Source: Clostridia bacterium (GTDB lineage: Bacteria; Bacillota; Clostridia; Oscillospirales; UBA644). Taken from it: a stretch of 61,633 bases of DNA. Location of the stretch: NCBI GenBank assembly GCA_017934975.1, contig JAGBIM010000026.1, positions 96,457 through 158,089 on the forward strand, written 5' to 3'. How positions within the stretch are numbered: position 1 is the first letter of the stretch; each line of letters opens with the position of its first letter. Position numbers and translations under genes: made by a program. Below the pieces are notes generated by a model. That model did no database searches, was not told the DNA's origin, and saw only the letters and a program-made list of their open reading frames with translations. Shown here piece after piece: positions 1-8,536 of this stretch.

Positions 1-1
1 G

Positions 2-844
2 GCCTTCGTGGCACAGGATATGTGCTCGGATACGATAGGTCCCTTTACCTTCAACGCGTTGCGGTCTGCCATCGGAATGATTTTTTTGGGGATCTTCCTG
101 CTGACCCGGGACGTGATCCGCAAAAAAGTACATTATCCGACGCCGAAACGGAACCAAAAAGCCCTTTGGACGGGCGGGATCCTTTCGGGGATCTTCTTAA
201 GCGCCGCTACGAATCTGCAACAGTTCGGCATCGGGGACAGCGGCGGAGGAAAAGCCGCGTTCATTACCACGCTGTACATCGTTCTCGTCCCCATTTTCGG
301 GCTCTTCCTGAAGAAAAAGCCCCCCGTTACCGTATGGGCGGGGGTGGTCCTCGCCGCCGTGGGGTTGTATTTTTTGAGCATCAAGGAAGGGTTCACCGTC
401 GCCACGGGAGATCTGTTCCTCATGGCCTGCGCCGTCATGTTCACCTTCCAGATTCTGATTCTGGACTACTACGCCCAGAAGGCGGACGGCATCGAGCTGT
501 CCTTCGTTCAGTTTGTCGCCATGTCCCTGACCTCCGCGCTGGGAGCCCTCTTTGAAAACACGGATCTTTCGGCCATCCTTGCCTGCGCGTGGCCCATTCT
601 GTACGTGGGGATTTTCTCCTGCGGCATCGCCTACACCCTGCAGATCATCTCCCAAAAAGGGACCAACCCCACCATCGTCTCCCTGCTTTTCTCCGTGGAG
701 TCGGTCTTCGGCCTTGCCGCCACGGCGTTGATTCTGGGAACGATCCCCTCCTCCCGGGAATGGATCGGATGCGCGCTGCTTCTGGGTGCACTGGTGCTGG
801 CGCAGTTGCCCGCTCCCCGAAAAAAGACGAAAAAAGCGGAATAA
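2..844 (+). CDS. EamA/DMT-family transporter, 5'-truncated by window edge
   Basis: Integral membrane exporter-type protein of the drug/metabolite transporter superfamily. The visible 280 residues contain about nine hydrophobic segments in the usual two EamA repeats. The reading frame is open to the first base of the window (residues AFVAQDM precede the first possible GTG at 8), and EamA proteins normally have a first membrane helix before this point, so the true start lies upstream. The substrate cannot be read from the sequence. The C-terminus is basic (RKKTKKAE), as expected for a cytoplasmic tail. A terminator hairpin follows immediately. Confidence 0.85.
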   Translation, partial: AFVAQDMCSDTIGPFTFNALRSAIGMIFLGIFLLTRDVIRKKVHYPTPKRNQKALWTGGILSGIFLSAATNLQQFGIGDSGGGKAAFITTLYIVLVPIFGLFLKKKPPVTVWAGVVLAAVGLYFLSIKEGFTVATGDLFLMACAVMFTFQILILDYYAQKADGIELSFVQFVAMSLTSALGALFENTDLSAILACAWPILYVGIFSCGIAYTLQIISQKGTNPTIVSLLFSVESVFGLAATALILGTIPSSREWIGCALLLGALVLAQLPAPRKKTKKAE

Positions 845-850
845 AAATCC

Positions 851-889
851 AACGCGTCTGTCCCATCCCGTTGACAGGCGCGTTTTTTT
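851..889 (+). terminator. Intrinsic terminator of the DMT transporter gene
   Basis: Stem AACGCG-CTGTC (851-862) pairs with GACAG-CGCGTT (873-884) with one internal mismatch, followed by a run of seven T. Its 3' arm overlaps the -35 box of the birA promoter. Confidence 0.7.
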
Positions 890-899
890 GTGGTAAAAT
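871..899 (+). promoter_or_regulatory. birA promoter embedded in the upstream terminator
   Basis: TTGACA at 871-876, 17-bp spacer, TAAAAT at 894-899. The -35 box lies within the 3' arm of the preceding terminator hairpin, so terminator and promoter share bases. Confidence 0.65.
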
Positions 900-928
900 A
901 AAAAAAAGAAACCGAGAAAGGAGCCCCT

Positions 929-1690
929 ATGGAACGCGATCTGAAGCATCCGCAGCTTTGGCAAATTACCGATTTGGAAGAAACCGCCTCCACCAACGGA
1001 GATCTGAAGATCCTCGCCCAACGGGGAGCCCCCCACGGACGGGTCATTCTGGCGAAGCGACAGACCGCGGGACGGGGACGGCTGGGACGCTCCTTTTTCT
1101 CCCCCGACGGCACGGGGCTGTATCTTTCGGTGCTTTTGCGCCCCGACTGCACGGCGGAAGATTGCGGCCGCATCACCCAGACGGCGGCGGTGGCCGCCTG
1201 CCGCGCGGCACAAAAATTCTGCAAAGACGAAGTGCAAATCAAGTGGGTCAACGATCTGTACCGCAACGGGAAAAAGATCTGCGGAATTCTGACGGAAGGG
1301 GAAACGGATCCCGTCACGGGGAAGTTATCCTACGCCGTGGTGGGCGCGGGATTCAATCTCTGCCCGCCCAAGGAAGGGTTTCCCGCAGAGATCCGGGAAA
1401 TCGCGGGAACGCTGCAGGATTCCTTCGATCCCAACCTGCGCCTTCGGCTGGCGGCGGAATTTCTCAACGAACTGGAAACGCTTTTGCTCCGCCCCTTTTC
1501 GGAAATTCTGGACGAATACCGAAAAAAATCCCTTCTGACGGGAAAACGGGTCTTCTCCCCCACGAACGCATTTCACGGGACGGCTACGGTGTTGGGAATC
1601 GACGAGGACGGAGGGCTTATTCTTCGTCTGCAGGACGGCACGCTTCGCACCCTGACCTACGGAGAAGTAAGCGTACGCGTTTGTGATTAA
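929..1690 (+). CDS. birA: Biotin--[acetyl-CoA-carboxylase] ligase (BirA/BPL catalytic type)
   Basis: Activates biotin with ATP to biotinyl-AMP and transfers it to the lysine of biotin carboxyl carrier proteins in the cytoplasm. The 253-residue protein shows the biotin/ATP loop GRGRLG (48-53) followed by the SFFSPDGTGLYLS strand, and KWVNDLY (105-111) with the KKICGILTE segment. A small C-terminal SH3-like domain follows from about 205. It begins directly with the catalytic domain and lacks the N-terminal helix-turn-helix of bifunctional E. coli-type BirA, so it is probably not a repressor. Start ATG is preceded by GAAAGGAG. The next gene starts 21 bp downstream and is likely cotranscribed. 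Confidence 0.92.
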   Translation: MERDLKHPQLWQITDLEETASTNGDLKILAQRGAPHGRVILAKRQTAGRGRLGRSFFSPDGTGLYLSVLLRPDCTAEDCGRITQTAAVAACRAAQKFCKDEVQIKWVNDLYRNGKKICGILTEGETDPVTGKLSYAVVGAGFNLCPPKEGFPAEIREIAGTLQDSFDPNLRLRLAAEFLNELETLLLRPFSEILDEYRKKSLLTGKRVFSPTNAFHGTATVLGIDEDGGLILRLQDGTLRTLTYGEVSVRVCD

Positions 1691-1711
1691 CCCTTCTGAA
1701 ACGAGGTTTTT

Positions 1712-2872
1712 ATGAAAAAAATTTCCTTGCTTTTGCTTCTGTGTTTTACGGCAGGCGTCTTTTCCGCCTGTTCTCCCCGCCCCACCGTGGGGGTGGACAG
1801 TTCCGGACTGGAGCCCTTCGTCATCGGGGGCATCGGACCCTTGACCGAGGAATACGCCCCCTACGGAAACGCGGTCAAAAACGGCGCCCAGATGGCCGTG
1901 GACGAGATCAACGCCACGGGCGGCGTCAACGGGTTTCGCCTGGTGTTGAACTTCCAGGATTCCGAAGGGGATCCCGACACGGCGGTAACGGTCTACGAAA
2001 AACTGAAGACCAACGAAATGAAGGTGCTTTTGGGGGGCGTGCTTTCCGCAGAAACGGCGGCGCTGACCGAAAAAGCCGCCGAAGACGGAATCCTCACCGT
2101 AATTCCCACCGCAGGGGACGAAGGCCTTTTGCAAGGCGGCGACAATCTTTTCCGCGTCTGCCCCGATCACCGCAAAACGGGGGAAGCCGCCGCAACTTTT
2201 CTTGCCGATCGGTGTCAGGCAAAAAATCCCGCCGTTCTTTACTGTGACGACGCCTTCGGCAACCTGCAGATCGCCCAAAGCTTTCTGGAGGCCTGCAACA
2301 AGAAGAACGTGTTCACCACGGAAATCCGCCTCACGGCAAACATGTCCGAGGCTGATTTGATTCAAGTATTTTCCCTCCTTGCCCAGGAATCCTACGACGG
2401 AATTTTTCTGGCCCTGTCCCCCGAATATCTCCCCGCGTTTTTCACCTCCTTTGACTCCGAAAAAACGCAGGTTCTCACCATGGACCTGCCCAAAGACGAA
2501 GTCGATTGCGAAGGGGTCGCCCTGCTCTCCTCCTATTTCCCCACGGAAGAGAAAGGGGTAGTCCGAAACTTTACCGAAGCGTATCAGTCCCTCTACGAGG
2601 AATCGCCCCATCCCTACGCCGCCGACGCCTACGACGCCGTGTACGCCTTGGCGGAAAGCATCCGAAAAAGCGGTCTTTCCCCCGAAAAAATTGACGAAGA
2701 GGATGCCGAAAAAAAGCTCCTCGACGCCATGACCAAGATCAGCGTAAAGGGCGTGACGGGAACCCTGGCGTGGACCACCGACGGGGAATCCACCCGTCCC
2801 CTGACGGTAAAAACGTACGAAAAGGGTGTTTTCGTCCCCTTCCGCGAAGAAGATCACGGCCAAAAGCCTTGA
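1712..2872 (+). CDS. ABC transporter substrate-binding lipoprotein, Leu/Ile/Val (LivJ)-type
   Basis: Extracytoplasmic ligand-binding protein of the periplasmic-binding type I fold used for branched-chain amino acids, amides or urea. It has a signal peptide ending in a lipobox FSAC with the lipidated Cys at residue 20. The first mature strand 'FVIGGIGPLTEEYAPYG' and 'GAQMAVDEINATGGVNG' are hallmark segments of the family. The 386-residue length is normal. No permease or ATPase genes are adjacent, so it is an orphan binding protein or serves a transporter elsewhere. Follows birA by 21 bp with GAGG upstream of ATG. The stop codon overlaps the -35 box of the tyrS promoter. Confidence 0.85.
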   Translation: MKKISLLLLLCFTAGVFSACSPRPTVGVDSSGLEPFVIGGIGPLTEEYAPYGNAVKNGAQMAVDEINATGGVNGFRLVLNFQDSEGDPDTAVTVYEKLKTNEMKVLLGGVLSAETAALTEKAAEDGILTVIPTAGDEGLLQGGDNLFRVCPDHRKTGEAAATFLADRCQAKNPAVLYCDDAFGNLQIAQSFLEACNKKNVFTTEIRLTANMSEADLIQVFSLLAQESYDGIFLALSPEYLPAFFTSFDSEKTQVLTMDLPKDEVDCEGVALLSSYFPTEEKGVVRNFTEAYQSLYEESPHPYAADAYDAVYALAESIRKSGLSPEKIDEEDAEKKLLDAMTKISVKGVTGTLAWTTDGESTRPLTVKTYEKGVFVPFREEDHGQKP

Positions 2873-2897
2873 CTTTTCGTCACGGGTGTGCTATAAT
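2869..2897 (+). promoter_or_regulatory. tyrS promoter
   Basis: TTGACT (2869-2874), 17-bp spacer, TATAAT (2892-2897). The TGA stop of the preceding gene is inside the -35 box. The leader is only about 35 nt, too short for a T-box riboswitch. Confidence 0.85.
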
Positions 2898-2936
2898 AAT
2901 AAGAACGACATTTCGATTCAAGGAGAACAGAAACTC

Positions 2937-4157
2937 ATGCAAATCTACGAAGAACTCGTGGCCCGGGGGCTGATTGCCCAGACCACCGACGAAGAACAGA
3001 TCCGCGATCTGGTCAACAACGGCAAGGCCACCTTTTACATCGGCTTTGACCCCACGGCGGACAGCCTTCACGTGGGACACTTTATGGCCCTCTGTCTGAT
3101 GAAGCGCCTGCAGATGGCGGGCAACCGCCCCATCGCCCTCATCGGCGGCGGTACGGCCATGATCGGAGACCCCTCGGGACGCACCGACATGCGCTCCATG
3201 ATGACCAAAGAGACCATCGACCACAACTGCGCCTGCTTCAAGAAGCAGATGGAACGGTTCATCGAATTCGGCGAAGGAAAAGCCCGTATGGTCAACAACG
3301 CCGACTGGCTGCTGAACCTGAATTACATCGATTTCATCCGCGACATCGGCGGTTGCTTCTCGGTAAACAACATGCTGCGGGCGGAATGCTTCAAGCAACG
3401 TATGGAAAAGGGCCTTTCTTTCCTTGAATTTAACTATATGCCCATGCAATCCTACGACTTTTATTATCTCTATCAGCACTACGACTGCAACCTGCAGTTC
3501 GGAGGAAACGACCAGTGGTCCAACATGCTGGGCGGCACGGAGCTGATCCGCAGAAAGCTGGGCAAGGACGCCCACGCCATGACCATCACCCTTCTGCTGA
3601 ACTCCGAAGGGAAAAAGATGGGCAAAACCGCAAAAGGCGCCGTGTGGCTGGATCCAAACAAGACCTCTCCCTTTGATTTTTATCAGTACTGGCGCAACGT
3701 GGAAGACGCGGACGTTCTGAAATGCATCCGCATGCTCACCTTCCTGCCCCTGGAGCAGATCGACGAAATGGACGCTTGGGAAGGAAGCCAGCTGAACAAG
3801 GCCAAGGAAATCCTCGCCTACGAGCTGACGAAGCTGGTTCACGGCGAAGAAGAAGCCGAAAAGGCACAGGCCGCCGCAAAGTCCCTGTTCTCTCAGGGAG
3901 ACAGCGCAAACATGCCCACCTACACCCTCACCGACGCGGACTTCACCGAGGGCAAGATCGACATTCTTGCGGTTTTGGTCAAGGCAGGGCTGAACCCCTC
4001 CCGCTCCGAAGCCCGTCGGGCAGTGGATCAGGGCGGTGTTTCGGTGGACGGGGAAAAGTGCACCGACAACCGCGCGGTCTTCACCAAAGAAGACCTGAAG
4101 AACGGAAAGGTTTTCCGTCGCGGCAAGAAAGCCTTTATGAAGGTTATCGCAGAATAA
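2937..4157 (+). CDS. tyrS: Tyrosyl-tRNA synthetase
   Basis: Charges tRNA-Tyr with tyrosine. Class I synthetase with the HIGH-equivalent HVGH in 'ADSLHVGHFMALCL', the substrate motif GGNDQWSNM, the KMSKS-equivalent 'KMGKTAKGAVW', and a C-terminal S4 RNA-binding domain (last ~65 residues, 'SRSEARRAVDQGGVSVDGEK'). The ORF is open 37 codons further upstream, but the ATG at 2937 is chosen because AAGGAGAAC lies 8-16 bp before it and the promoter -10 box is at 2892-2897; this gives 406 residues, the normal size. Unusually for a Firmicute aminoacyl-tRNA synthetase there is no room for a T-box leader. Confidence 0.96.
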   Translation: MQIYEELVARGLIAQTTDEEQIRDLVNNGKATFYIGFDPTADSLHVGHFMALCLMKRLQMAGNRPIALIGGGTAMIGDPSGRTDMRSMMTKETIDHNCACFKKQMERFIEFGEGKARMVNNADWLLNLNYIDFIRDIGGCFSVNNMLRAECFKQRMEKGLSFLEFNYMPMQSYDFYYLYQHYDCNLQFGGNDQWSNMLGGTELIRRKLGKDAHAMTITLLLNSEGKKMGKTAKGAVWLDPNKTSPFDFYQYWRNVEDADVLKCIRMLTFLPLEQIDEMDAWEGSQLNKAKEILAYELTKLVHGEEEAEKAQAAAKSLFSQGDSANMPTYTLTDADFTEGKIDILAVLVKAGLNPSRSEARRAVDQGGVSVDGEKCTDNRAVFTKEDLKNGKVFRRGKKAFMKVIAE

Positions 4158-4170
4158 ACCGTTTCATTTT

Positions 4171-4572
4171 ACAATCCCCACGCCTTTAGCGTGATACTCT
4201 TAACGGAGCATCACGCAACTCTATTCGCCTGCGGCGAGTGATATTGCTACGCAGTGATATTCGGCTTTCCGCCGAGTGTTCTTTGCCTTGCAAGTTATGG
4301 GCGAATAGAATATCACTAAGTCCAAAGGACTTAATATCACTTTCGCAACGCGAAAATATCACGCTGACGATAGTCAGCATATCACTTAACAGACAACAAG
4401 AAAGAGAAGACTCGTTGCAAAAACGAATCTTCTCTTTCTTGTTGTTAGTGGGTTTGGGCTACTGCCCAACTGTATTTGTACATACAAATGCGATGCTGGG
4501 TCTTCTCAACAAGAATTAAGTGATTTTTCAAATTCTCCGCTAAGGACATCACACTTTCCGCGTGGGGATTGT
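4171..4572. repeat. 402-bp multi-hairpin element with 13-bp perfect terminal inverted repeats
   Basis: Begins ACAATCCCCACGC (4171-4183) and ends GCGTGGGGATTGT (4560-4572), exact inverse complements. The left half holds AGTGATATT modules separated by short hairpins (for example CGCC-TGC-GGCG and TCGGC...GCCGA). The right half holds AATATCACT modules separated by hairpins TAAGTCC-AAA-GGACTTA, TTTCGC-AAC-GCGAAA and GCTGAC-GATA-GTCAGC. A near-perfect 24-bp stem follows (from 4392), then two further hairpins. Outer arms CTATTCGCC and GGCGAATAG also pair. No convincing ORF. It resembles a non-autonomous miniature inverted-repeat element or a mobile structured RNA. It starts 13 bp after the tyrS stop codon. 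Confidence 0.75.
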
Positions 4573-4619
4573 GTATTATAGACAAATCTGCCCTCTCTTT
4601 TTTGTCGAAAATGCCAATC

Positions 4620-4648
4620 TTGTCACGGAATGAAAAATATGGTATAAT
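4620..4648 (+). promoter_or_regulatory. Promoter of the surface phosphoesterase gene
   Basis: TTGTCA (4620-4625), 17-bp spacer, TATAAT (4643-4648), 36 bp before the ATG at 4685. Confidence 0.75.
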
Positions 4649-4684
4649 GAAAATAAGAAAACATTCCGGAAAGCGAGCACGCCT

Positions 4685-6631
4685 ATGAAAAAACTGATCT
4701 TGTGCACACTTTTGATCCTAAGCCTCCTTCTGCCCGCGACGTTCACAGGCAATGCGGAAACCGACGATACCCTCGTTCCCGCAATCTCCTTCGTTTCGGG
4801 GGAAGAATACGTTCTGGGGCTTGCGAACATCAACGATAAAAACGGTCCCTTCGGAGAAGCCTGCCCCGCGGCGGCCCCCGCAAACGAATACGGGCTGGAT
4901 TACGCAAAACGCCCCCAAACCCGCGCGGAAGCGGAATCCAACCTGCTTCTCTGGACCATAACCCAAAAAGAGGACGGATCCGTGACGGTGTATTCTAAGG
5001 AAACGGAAGAATATCTCCACTTGGAGCCCGACGTGAACGACGAAAACGCCGGTCGCGCGTTTCTCGCCGACACACCCCAGGACCTGCAGGCCACCGTATC
5101 GGGAGGCAAGATTCAGATCTACACCGTAATCGACGGGACGAATTATTATTTCCGATTCACGAACCTGCACGCGAAATCCTGCCTGCATTCGGGACACTTC
5201 ACCAGCAGTAATCTTTTCACCCTGTACACCACCGCGGACAAAAACGTAGTGGGGGAATATGACAACGCCGGACAGACGCCCCTCTTAACCGTGGCCTGCT
5301 TTGCAGACCTGCACGTAGACTACGGCATTCAATCCTGGCCTACCCCCATCCGCCAGGGGACGGTCAACGCCGTAAACAAGCTGGTAAACATGGGCGGGGC
5401 AGATGTGGTTCTCGTAGGCGGAGACATTCTGAGCACGAACGATACAAGTGCCCTCTGGACCGAACAGTTGATCAAGGCGTCCCAAGACGCCGTCTATAAC
5501 ACCCTGCTGAAGGGCTCCACGGAGGGGCTGGTCTTCCCCGTTACGGGAAACCACGACTCGGAGCCGGGCAACGCGGCAGGCGGAAAAATTTATTCGGGAG
5601 ACTGGGAATCCTACTTATTGGACTATGCGGGGGATTTTGACGCCGTATCCCGCAACACGGGAAGCAAATTCAACGAAATTCTGGGATACCGATACAGTTA
5701 TTTCGGCATGGAATTCGTTTGCATCAACACCCCCTATCTGCCCACCCGCTCTTCGGGACTTTACACGAGCCAGGCCGAATGGCTGAAGGAACAGCTTCAG
5801 GACATCGGCAAGGACAAAACGGTTATCGTTCTGTGCCATTATCCCGTGGTGCACGGTCAATATCCCATCACCACCGTTTCGGGGGGAGGCGACGCCCGCA
5901 AGGCCTTTGAAGACGTTCTGAAGCAGTACCCCAACGTCCTTTGGTGCTACGGACACGTCCACCACGCAGATTCTGAGTACGCCAGTTATTCCGCGGCGGA
6001 GAAGATCGTTCCTTCGGGACAGACCGTCCAAAACGCGGACAATTCCTACACCACGAACGGCTTCGTTTCCTGCCATATGGGCTCCATGGGCTACTACGAT
6101 AACAAATTCCAGCCCGGCGGACTGAAAGCGGACGAACCCCAGATCGTGCAGTTCATGCTGATGGAATTCTACGAAGATCATATCACCTTCTCCTTCCACA
6201 ACGCGGGAGTAAAAACCGCCGTGGACGGCGTGACGGAGCTGGGAACCTACACCATCCGACGGGATCTGACGCAATTGACGCAGACTTCCGGAGATACCGA
6301 AGAGGATTCGGACGGAACCCAAAACTCCGACACGTCCCAAAAGCCCACGAACTCCGATCCCGCAACCGATAAGACCGACGACGCGACCGACGACGCGACC
6401 GACGTTACGACCGACGACGCGTCGGAAACGGTCACCGACGGAACCGATTCCGACAAGACCGACGTTGCCCCCACGGAAGAAGAATTCACCGACGGGGAAG
6501 ATTCCGACGTAATTCCGCAGGAAGACGAGGGCGGAAGCATTCTTCTCCCCGTTCTGATCGTTACGGGAGTTCTGCTCCTGGGCGGAGGCGGTACGGGACT
6601 TTGGTTCTTCCTGAAAAAGAAAAAATCCTGA
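4685..6631 (+). CDS. Secreted, membrane-anchored calcineurin-like metallophosphoesterase
   Basis: Cell-surface phosphoesterase of 648 residues. Signal peptide at residues 1-24; a β-rich N-terminal region (30-185, possibly a carbohydrate- or ligand-binding module); dimetal phosphoesterase domain with DLH (208-210), GGD (245-247), GNHD (288-291), a CHYPVVHG segment and the final GHVH motif, all the expected metal ligands. A Thr/Asp-rich low-complexity linker (about 540-610, with DDAT repeats) leads to a C-terminal membrane helix and KKKK tail. There is no LPXTG motif, so anchoring is by the helix. Substrate unknown. Single-gene unit with its own promoter and a strong terminator. Confidence 0.88.
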   Translation: MKKLILCTLLILSLLLPATFTGNAETDDTLVPAISFVSGEEYVLGLANINDKNGPFGEACPAAAPANEYGLDYAKRPQTRAEAESNLLLWTITQKEDGSVTVYSKETEEYLHLEPDVNDENAGRAFLADTPQDLQATVSGGKIQIYTVIDGTNYYFRFTNLHAKSCLHSGHFTSSNLFTLYTTADKNVVGEYDNAGQTPLLTVACFADLHVDYGIQSWPTPIRQGTVNAVNKLVNMGGADVVLVGGDILSTNDTSALWTEQLIKASQDAVYNTLLKGSTEGLVFPVTGNHDSEPGNAAGGKIYSGDWESYLLDYAGDFDAVSRNTGSKFNEILGYRYSYFGMEFVCINTPYLPTRSSGLYTSQAEWLKEQLQDIGKDKTVIVLCHYPVVHGQYPITTVSGGGDARKAFEDVLKQYPNVLWCYGHVHHADSEYASYSAAEKIVPSGQTVQNADNSYTTNGFVSCHMGSMGYYDNKFQPGGLKADEPQIVQFMLMEFYEDHITFSFHNAGVKTAVDGVTELGTYTIRRDLTQLTQTSGDTEEDSDGTQNSDTSQKPTNSDPATDKTDDATDDATDVTTDDASETVTDGTDSDKTDVAPTEEEFTDGEDSDVIPQEDEGGSILLPVLIVTGVLLLGGGGTGLWFFLKKKKS

Positions 6632-6651
6632 TCGAAAGCAAGACGAAAAAA

Positions 6652-6676
6652 GAGCCCGAGCGAAATGCTCGGGCTC
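6652..6676. terminator. Bidirectional terminator between convergent genes
   Basis: GAGCCCGAGC (6652-6661) / GCTCGGGCTC (6667-6676), a perfect 10-bp stem flanked by A-rich and T-rich tracts; serves the phosphoesterase (+) and the zinc-ribbon gene (-). Confidence 0.8.
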
Positions 6677-6694
6677 TCGTTTTGGTTTCGTCAA

Positions 6695-7648
6695 TCAGTC
6701 GAAGTCCACCATATCCATGGCTTCTTGGAACACTTCGTCGTACAGATACCAGTCTCCGTCGATTTCAAAGGCGTAGAAGGTTTCGTTGTCGGAATTGCTC
6801 ATTCCGAACATTTCCATGGTGATCTTTACGCTCAGCTTGCAGCCGGCGGTCACGTCCATGGCGAATTCATCCAGATCACGATCCTCAATGGCTTCTTCCA
6901 GATTCGAGGCGCTCAGTTCATGAACCTTCACGATCTCCCAATCGATATCGACGCTCTCCATCATCACCTTCGTGGAGGCGAACTCTTTGACCATTTTCGC
7001 AGAAAGGGCAGGAGCACCGCCTTCCACGGCCTTCAGAACGGCTTCGGGAACGGCGTCTTCAATGTCGGATTCGGTAAATTCGCAGGAAATCATACGGTCA
7101 AAATAATTGTCCACCGCTTCTTCGTAGCTGCCGGCTTTTCCGCCACCGCCCAAAAGGCAGATGAGAAGAATCACCACCGCAACGACCACCGCAACGGCGC
7201 CGACGATCAGACCGATCAGCTTCCCGTTTGCTTTCTTTGCGGGAGCTGCCGAGGGAGCTGCGGGGGCGCCCAGATTCTGTCCGCACGCGGTGCAGAAGGC
7301 AGAACCGGGATTCAGCGCGGCACCGCAACGGGTGCAGAAGGTTTTGGGAGCTTCCGCGGGAGCGGCGGGAGCTTCCTCTGCTACGGGAGCCGCTTCCTCT
7401 ACGGGAGCCGAAACGGGGGTTTCTTCCACCACGGGAGCCGCTTCCTCTGCGGGAGCCGAAACGGGGGTTTCTTCCACCACGGGAGCCGCCTCCGCAACGG
7501 GAGTTTCTTCCGCAACGGGGGCAGGTTGTGCAACGGGGGCGGGTTGTGCAACGGGGGCGGGCTGGGTCGCAGCCAACGCTTTTCCGCAGTTGGTGCAGAA
7601 GGCCGCACCGTCTGCAACGGGTTTTCCGCAATTGGTACAAAATGCCAT
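6695..7648 (-). CDS. Double zinc-ribbon membrane protein with Pro/Ala/Val/Glu repeats
   Basis: 317-residue protein of unknown role. It begins with a zinc ribbon (FCTNCG...FCTNCG, residues 4-22), then a proline-, alanine-, valine- and glutamate-rich linker made of near-identical units (EEAAPVVEETPVSAP and shorter VAQPAP units), then a second zinc ribbon (FCTRCG...FCTACG), one membrane helix (GLIVGAVAVVVAVVILLICLL), and an extracytoplasmic C-terminal domain of about 135 residues that is acidic. Zinc-ribbon domains of this kind precede many membrane-tethered proteins in Firmicutes. The start is supported by GGAGG 8 bp upstream. The repeats vary in number in the linker and are prone to slippage. 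Confidence 0.8.
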   Translation of the reverse strand: MAFCTNCGKPVADGAAFCTNCGKALAATQPAPVAQPAPVAQPAPVAEETPVAEAAPVVEETPVSAPAEEAAPVVEETPVSAPVEEAAPVAEEAPAAPAEAPKTFCTRCGAALNPGSAFCTACGQNLGAPAAPSAAPAKKANGKLIGLIVGAVAVVVAVVILLICLLGGGGKAGSYEEAVDNYFDRMISCEFTESDIEDAVPEAVLKAVEGGAPALSAKMVKEFASTKVMMESVDIDWEIVKVHELSASNLEEAIEDRDLDEFAMDVTAGCKLSVKITMEMFGMSNSDNETFYAFEIDGDWYLYDEVFQEAMDMVDFD

Positions 7649-7687
7649 GTCTTTTCCTCCATATCGAAAAAATTTATTTACAGTTTC

Positions 7688-7716
7688 AGTATAACATCCT
7701 TCGACAAAAAAATCAA
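7688..7716 (-). promoter_or_regulatory. Promoter of the zinc-ribbon gene
   Basis: On the minus strand TTGATT (7716-7711), 17-bp spacer, TATACT (7693-7688). Confidence 0.7.
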
Positions 7717-7730
7717 GTGGTTTTTTTCAG

Positions 7731-8513
7731 TTACTTGGTTTTGTTAATAAGAGTTCGCAATTCCTCGGCGGCGGAAGGGGCTCCTGCCACCACGGGAGAA
7801 GGGTTAGAAAAGCCGAGAGGCTCTCCCTGCAGATCAAAAACCTTAGCCCCCGCCTCTTGGGCAATGAGTCCTGCGGCGGCGTAATCCCAAGGAGAGAGCT
7901 TCAGCTCGAAGAACGCCCCCGTCCGTCCTGCGGCAATGTCGCAAAGATCCAACGCGGCAGAGCCCATGCGGCGAATATCGGGAGCCACGTCCAGCACCGC
8001 CCCCAGAATCCGCGTGGTCCGTTGCGCCAGATCCCGATAATACGGGCAGGATCCGAACCCCACCAGACTGTCGGCCAAAGGGCGGTCCGAAAGGGTCAGC
8101 TTTCTTCCGTTCAGAAAAGCGCCCTTTCCCTTGATCGCCGAAAAGAATTCCTCCGCCCAAGGGTGGTAAACCATCCCGAGAACGGGCTGACCGTCCCGCA
8201 AAAGAGCCACGGAGACGGCGGAGCGGTTATAGCCCGCCACGAAATTGGCGGTGCCGTCGATGGGGTCGATCACGAAGCAGTCCCCCACCGTCACGTCGGC
8301 CTGCAAATGCTCCTCTTCTCCCATAAACTCGGCCTCGGGATAAAGGGCAGACAGCTCCTCCATCAGCATACGCTGGGTCTGCACGTCGTATTCCGTCACC
8401 AGATCGCTGTGTCCGCTTTTTTCATCAATCGCCTGCGGAACGGCGGTGCGTACGTAAGCCCCCGCCCGACGGACGGTTTCTTCCATTTTTCCGCAAAGAG
8501 TTTCCAGATCCAT
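7731..8513 (-). CDS. suhB: Inositol-1-monophosphatase family protein
   Basis: Mg-dependent, Li-sensitive phosphatase fold; hydrolyses inositol monophosphate or related sugar phosphates. Shows the metal-binding GEEEH segment, the signature DPIDGTANFV, and the C-terminal WDYAAAGLIAQEAG motif, all in family order; 260 residues is normal. The ATG at 8513 is chosen over an in-frame upstream codon because GGAGG stands 8 bp before it. It is the last gene of the operon that starts at the DUF2752 gene. Actual substrate (inositol phosphate, NADP or PAP) cannot be decided. Confidence 0.88.
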   Translation of the reverse strand: MDLETLCGKMEETVRRAGAYVRTAVPQAIDEKSGHSDLVTEYDVQTQRMLMEELSALYPEAEFMGEEEHLQADVTVGDCFVIDPIDGTANFVAGYNRSAVSVALLRDGQPVLGMVYHPWAEEFFSAIKGKGAFLNGRKLTLSDRPLADSLVGFGSCPYYRDLAQRTTRILGAVLDVAPDIRRMGSAALDLCDIAAGRTGAFFELKLSPWDYAAAGLIAQEAGAKVFDLQGEPLGFSNPSPVVAGAPSAAEELRTLINKTK

Positions 8514-8536
8514 TTTAAATCCTCCCGTATATCGAA

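Noticed and set aside
2875..2936. T-box riboswitch before tyrS
   Set aside because: The promoter leaves only about 35 nt of leader, too short for a T-box.
4171..4572. Insertion sequence with transposase
   Set aside because: Terminal inverted repeats are present, but no transposase frame; a 93-aa ORF inside just follows the hairpins and has no RBS.
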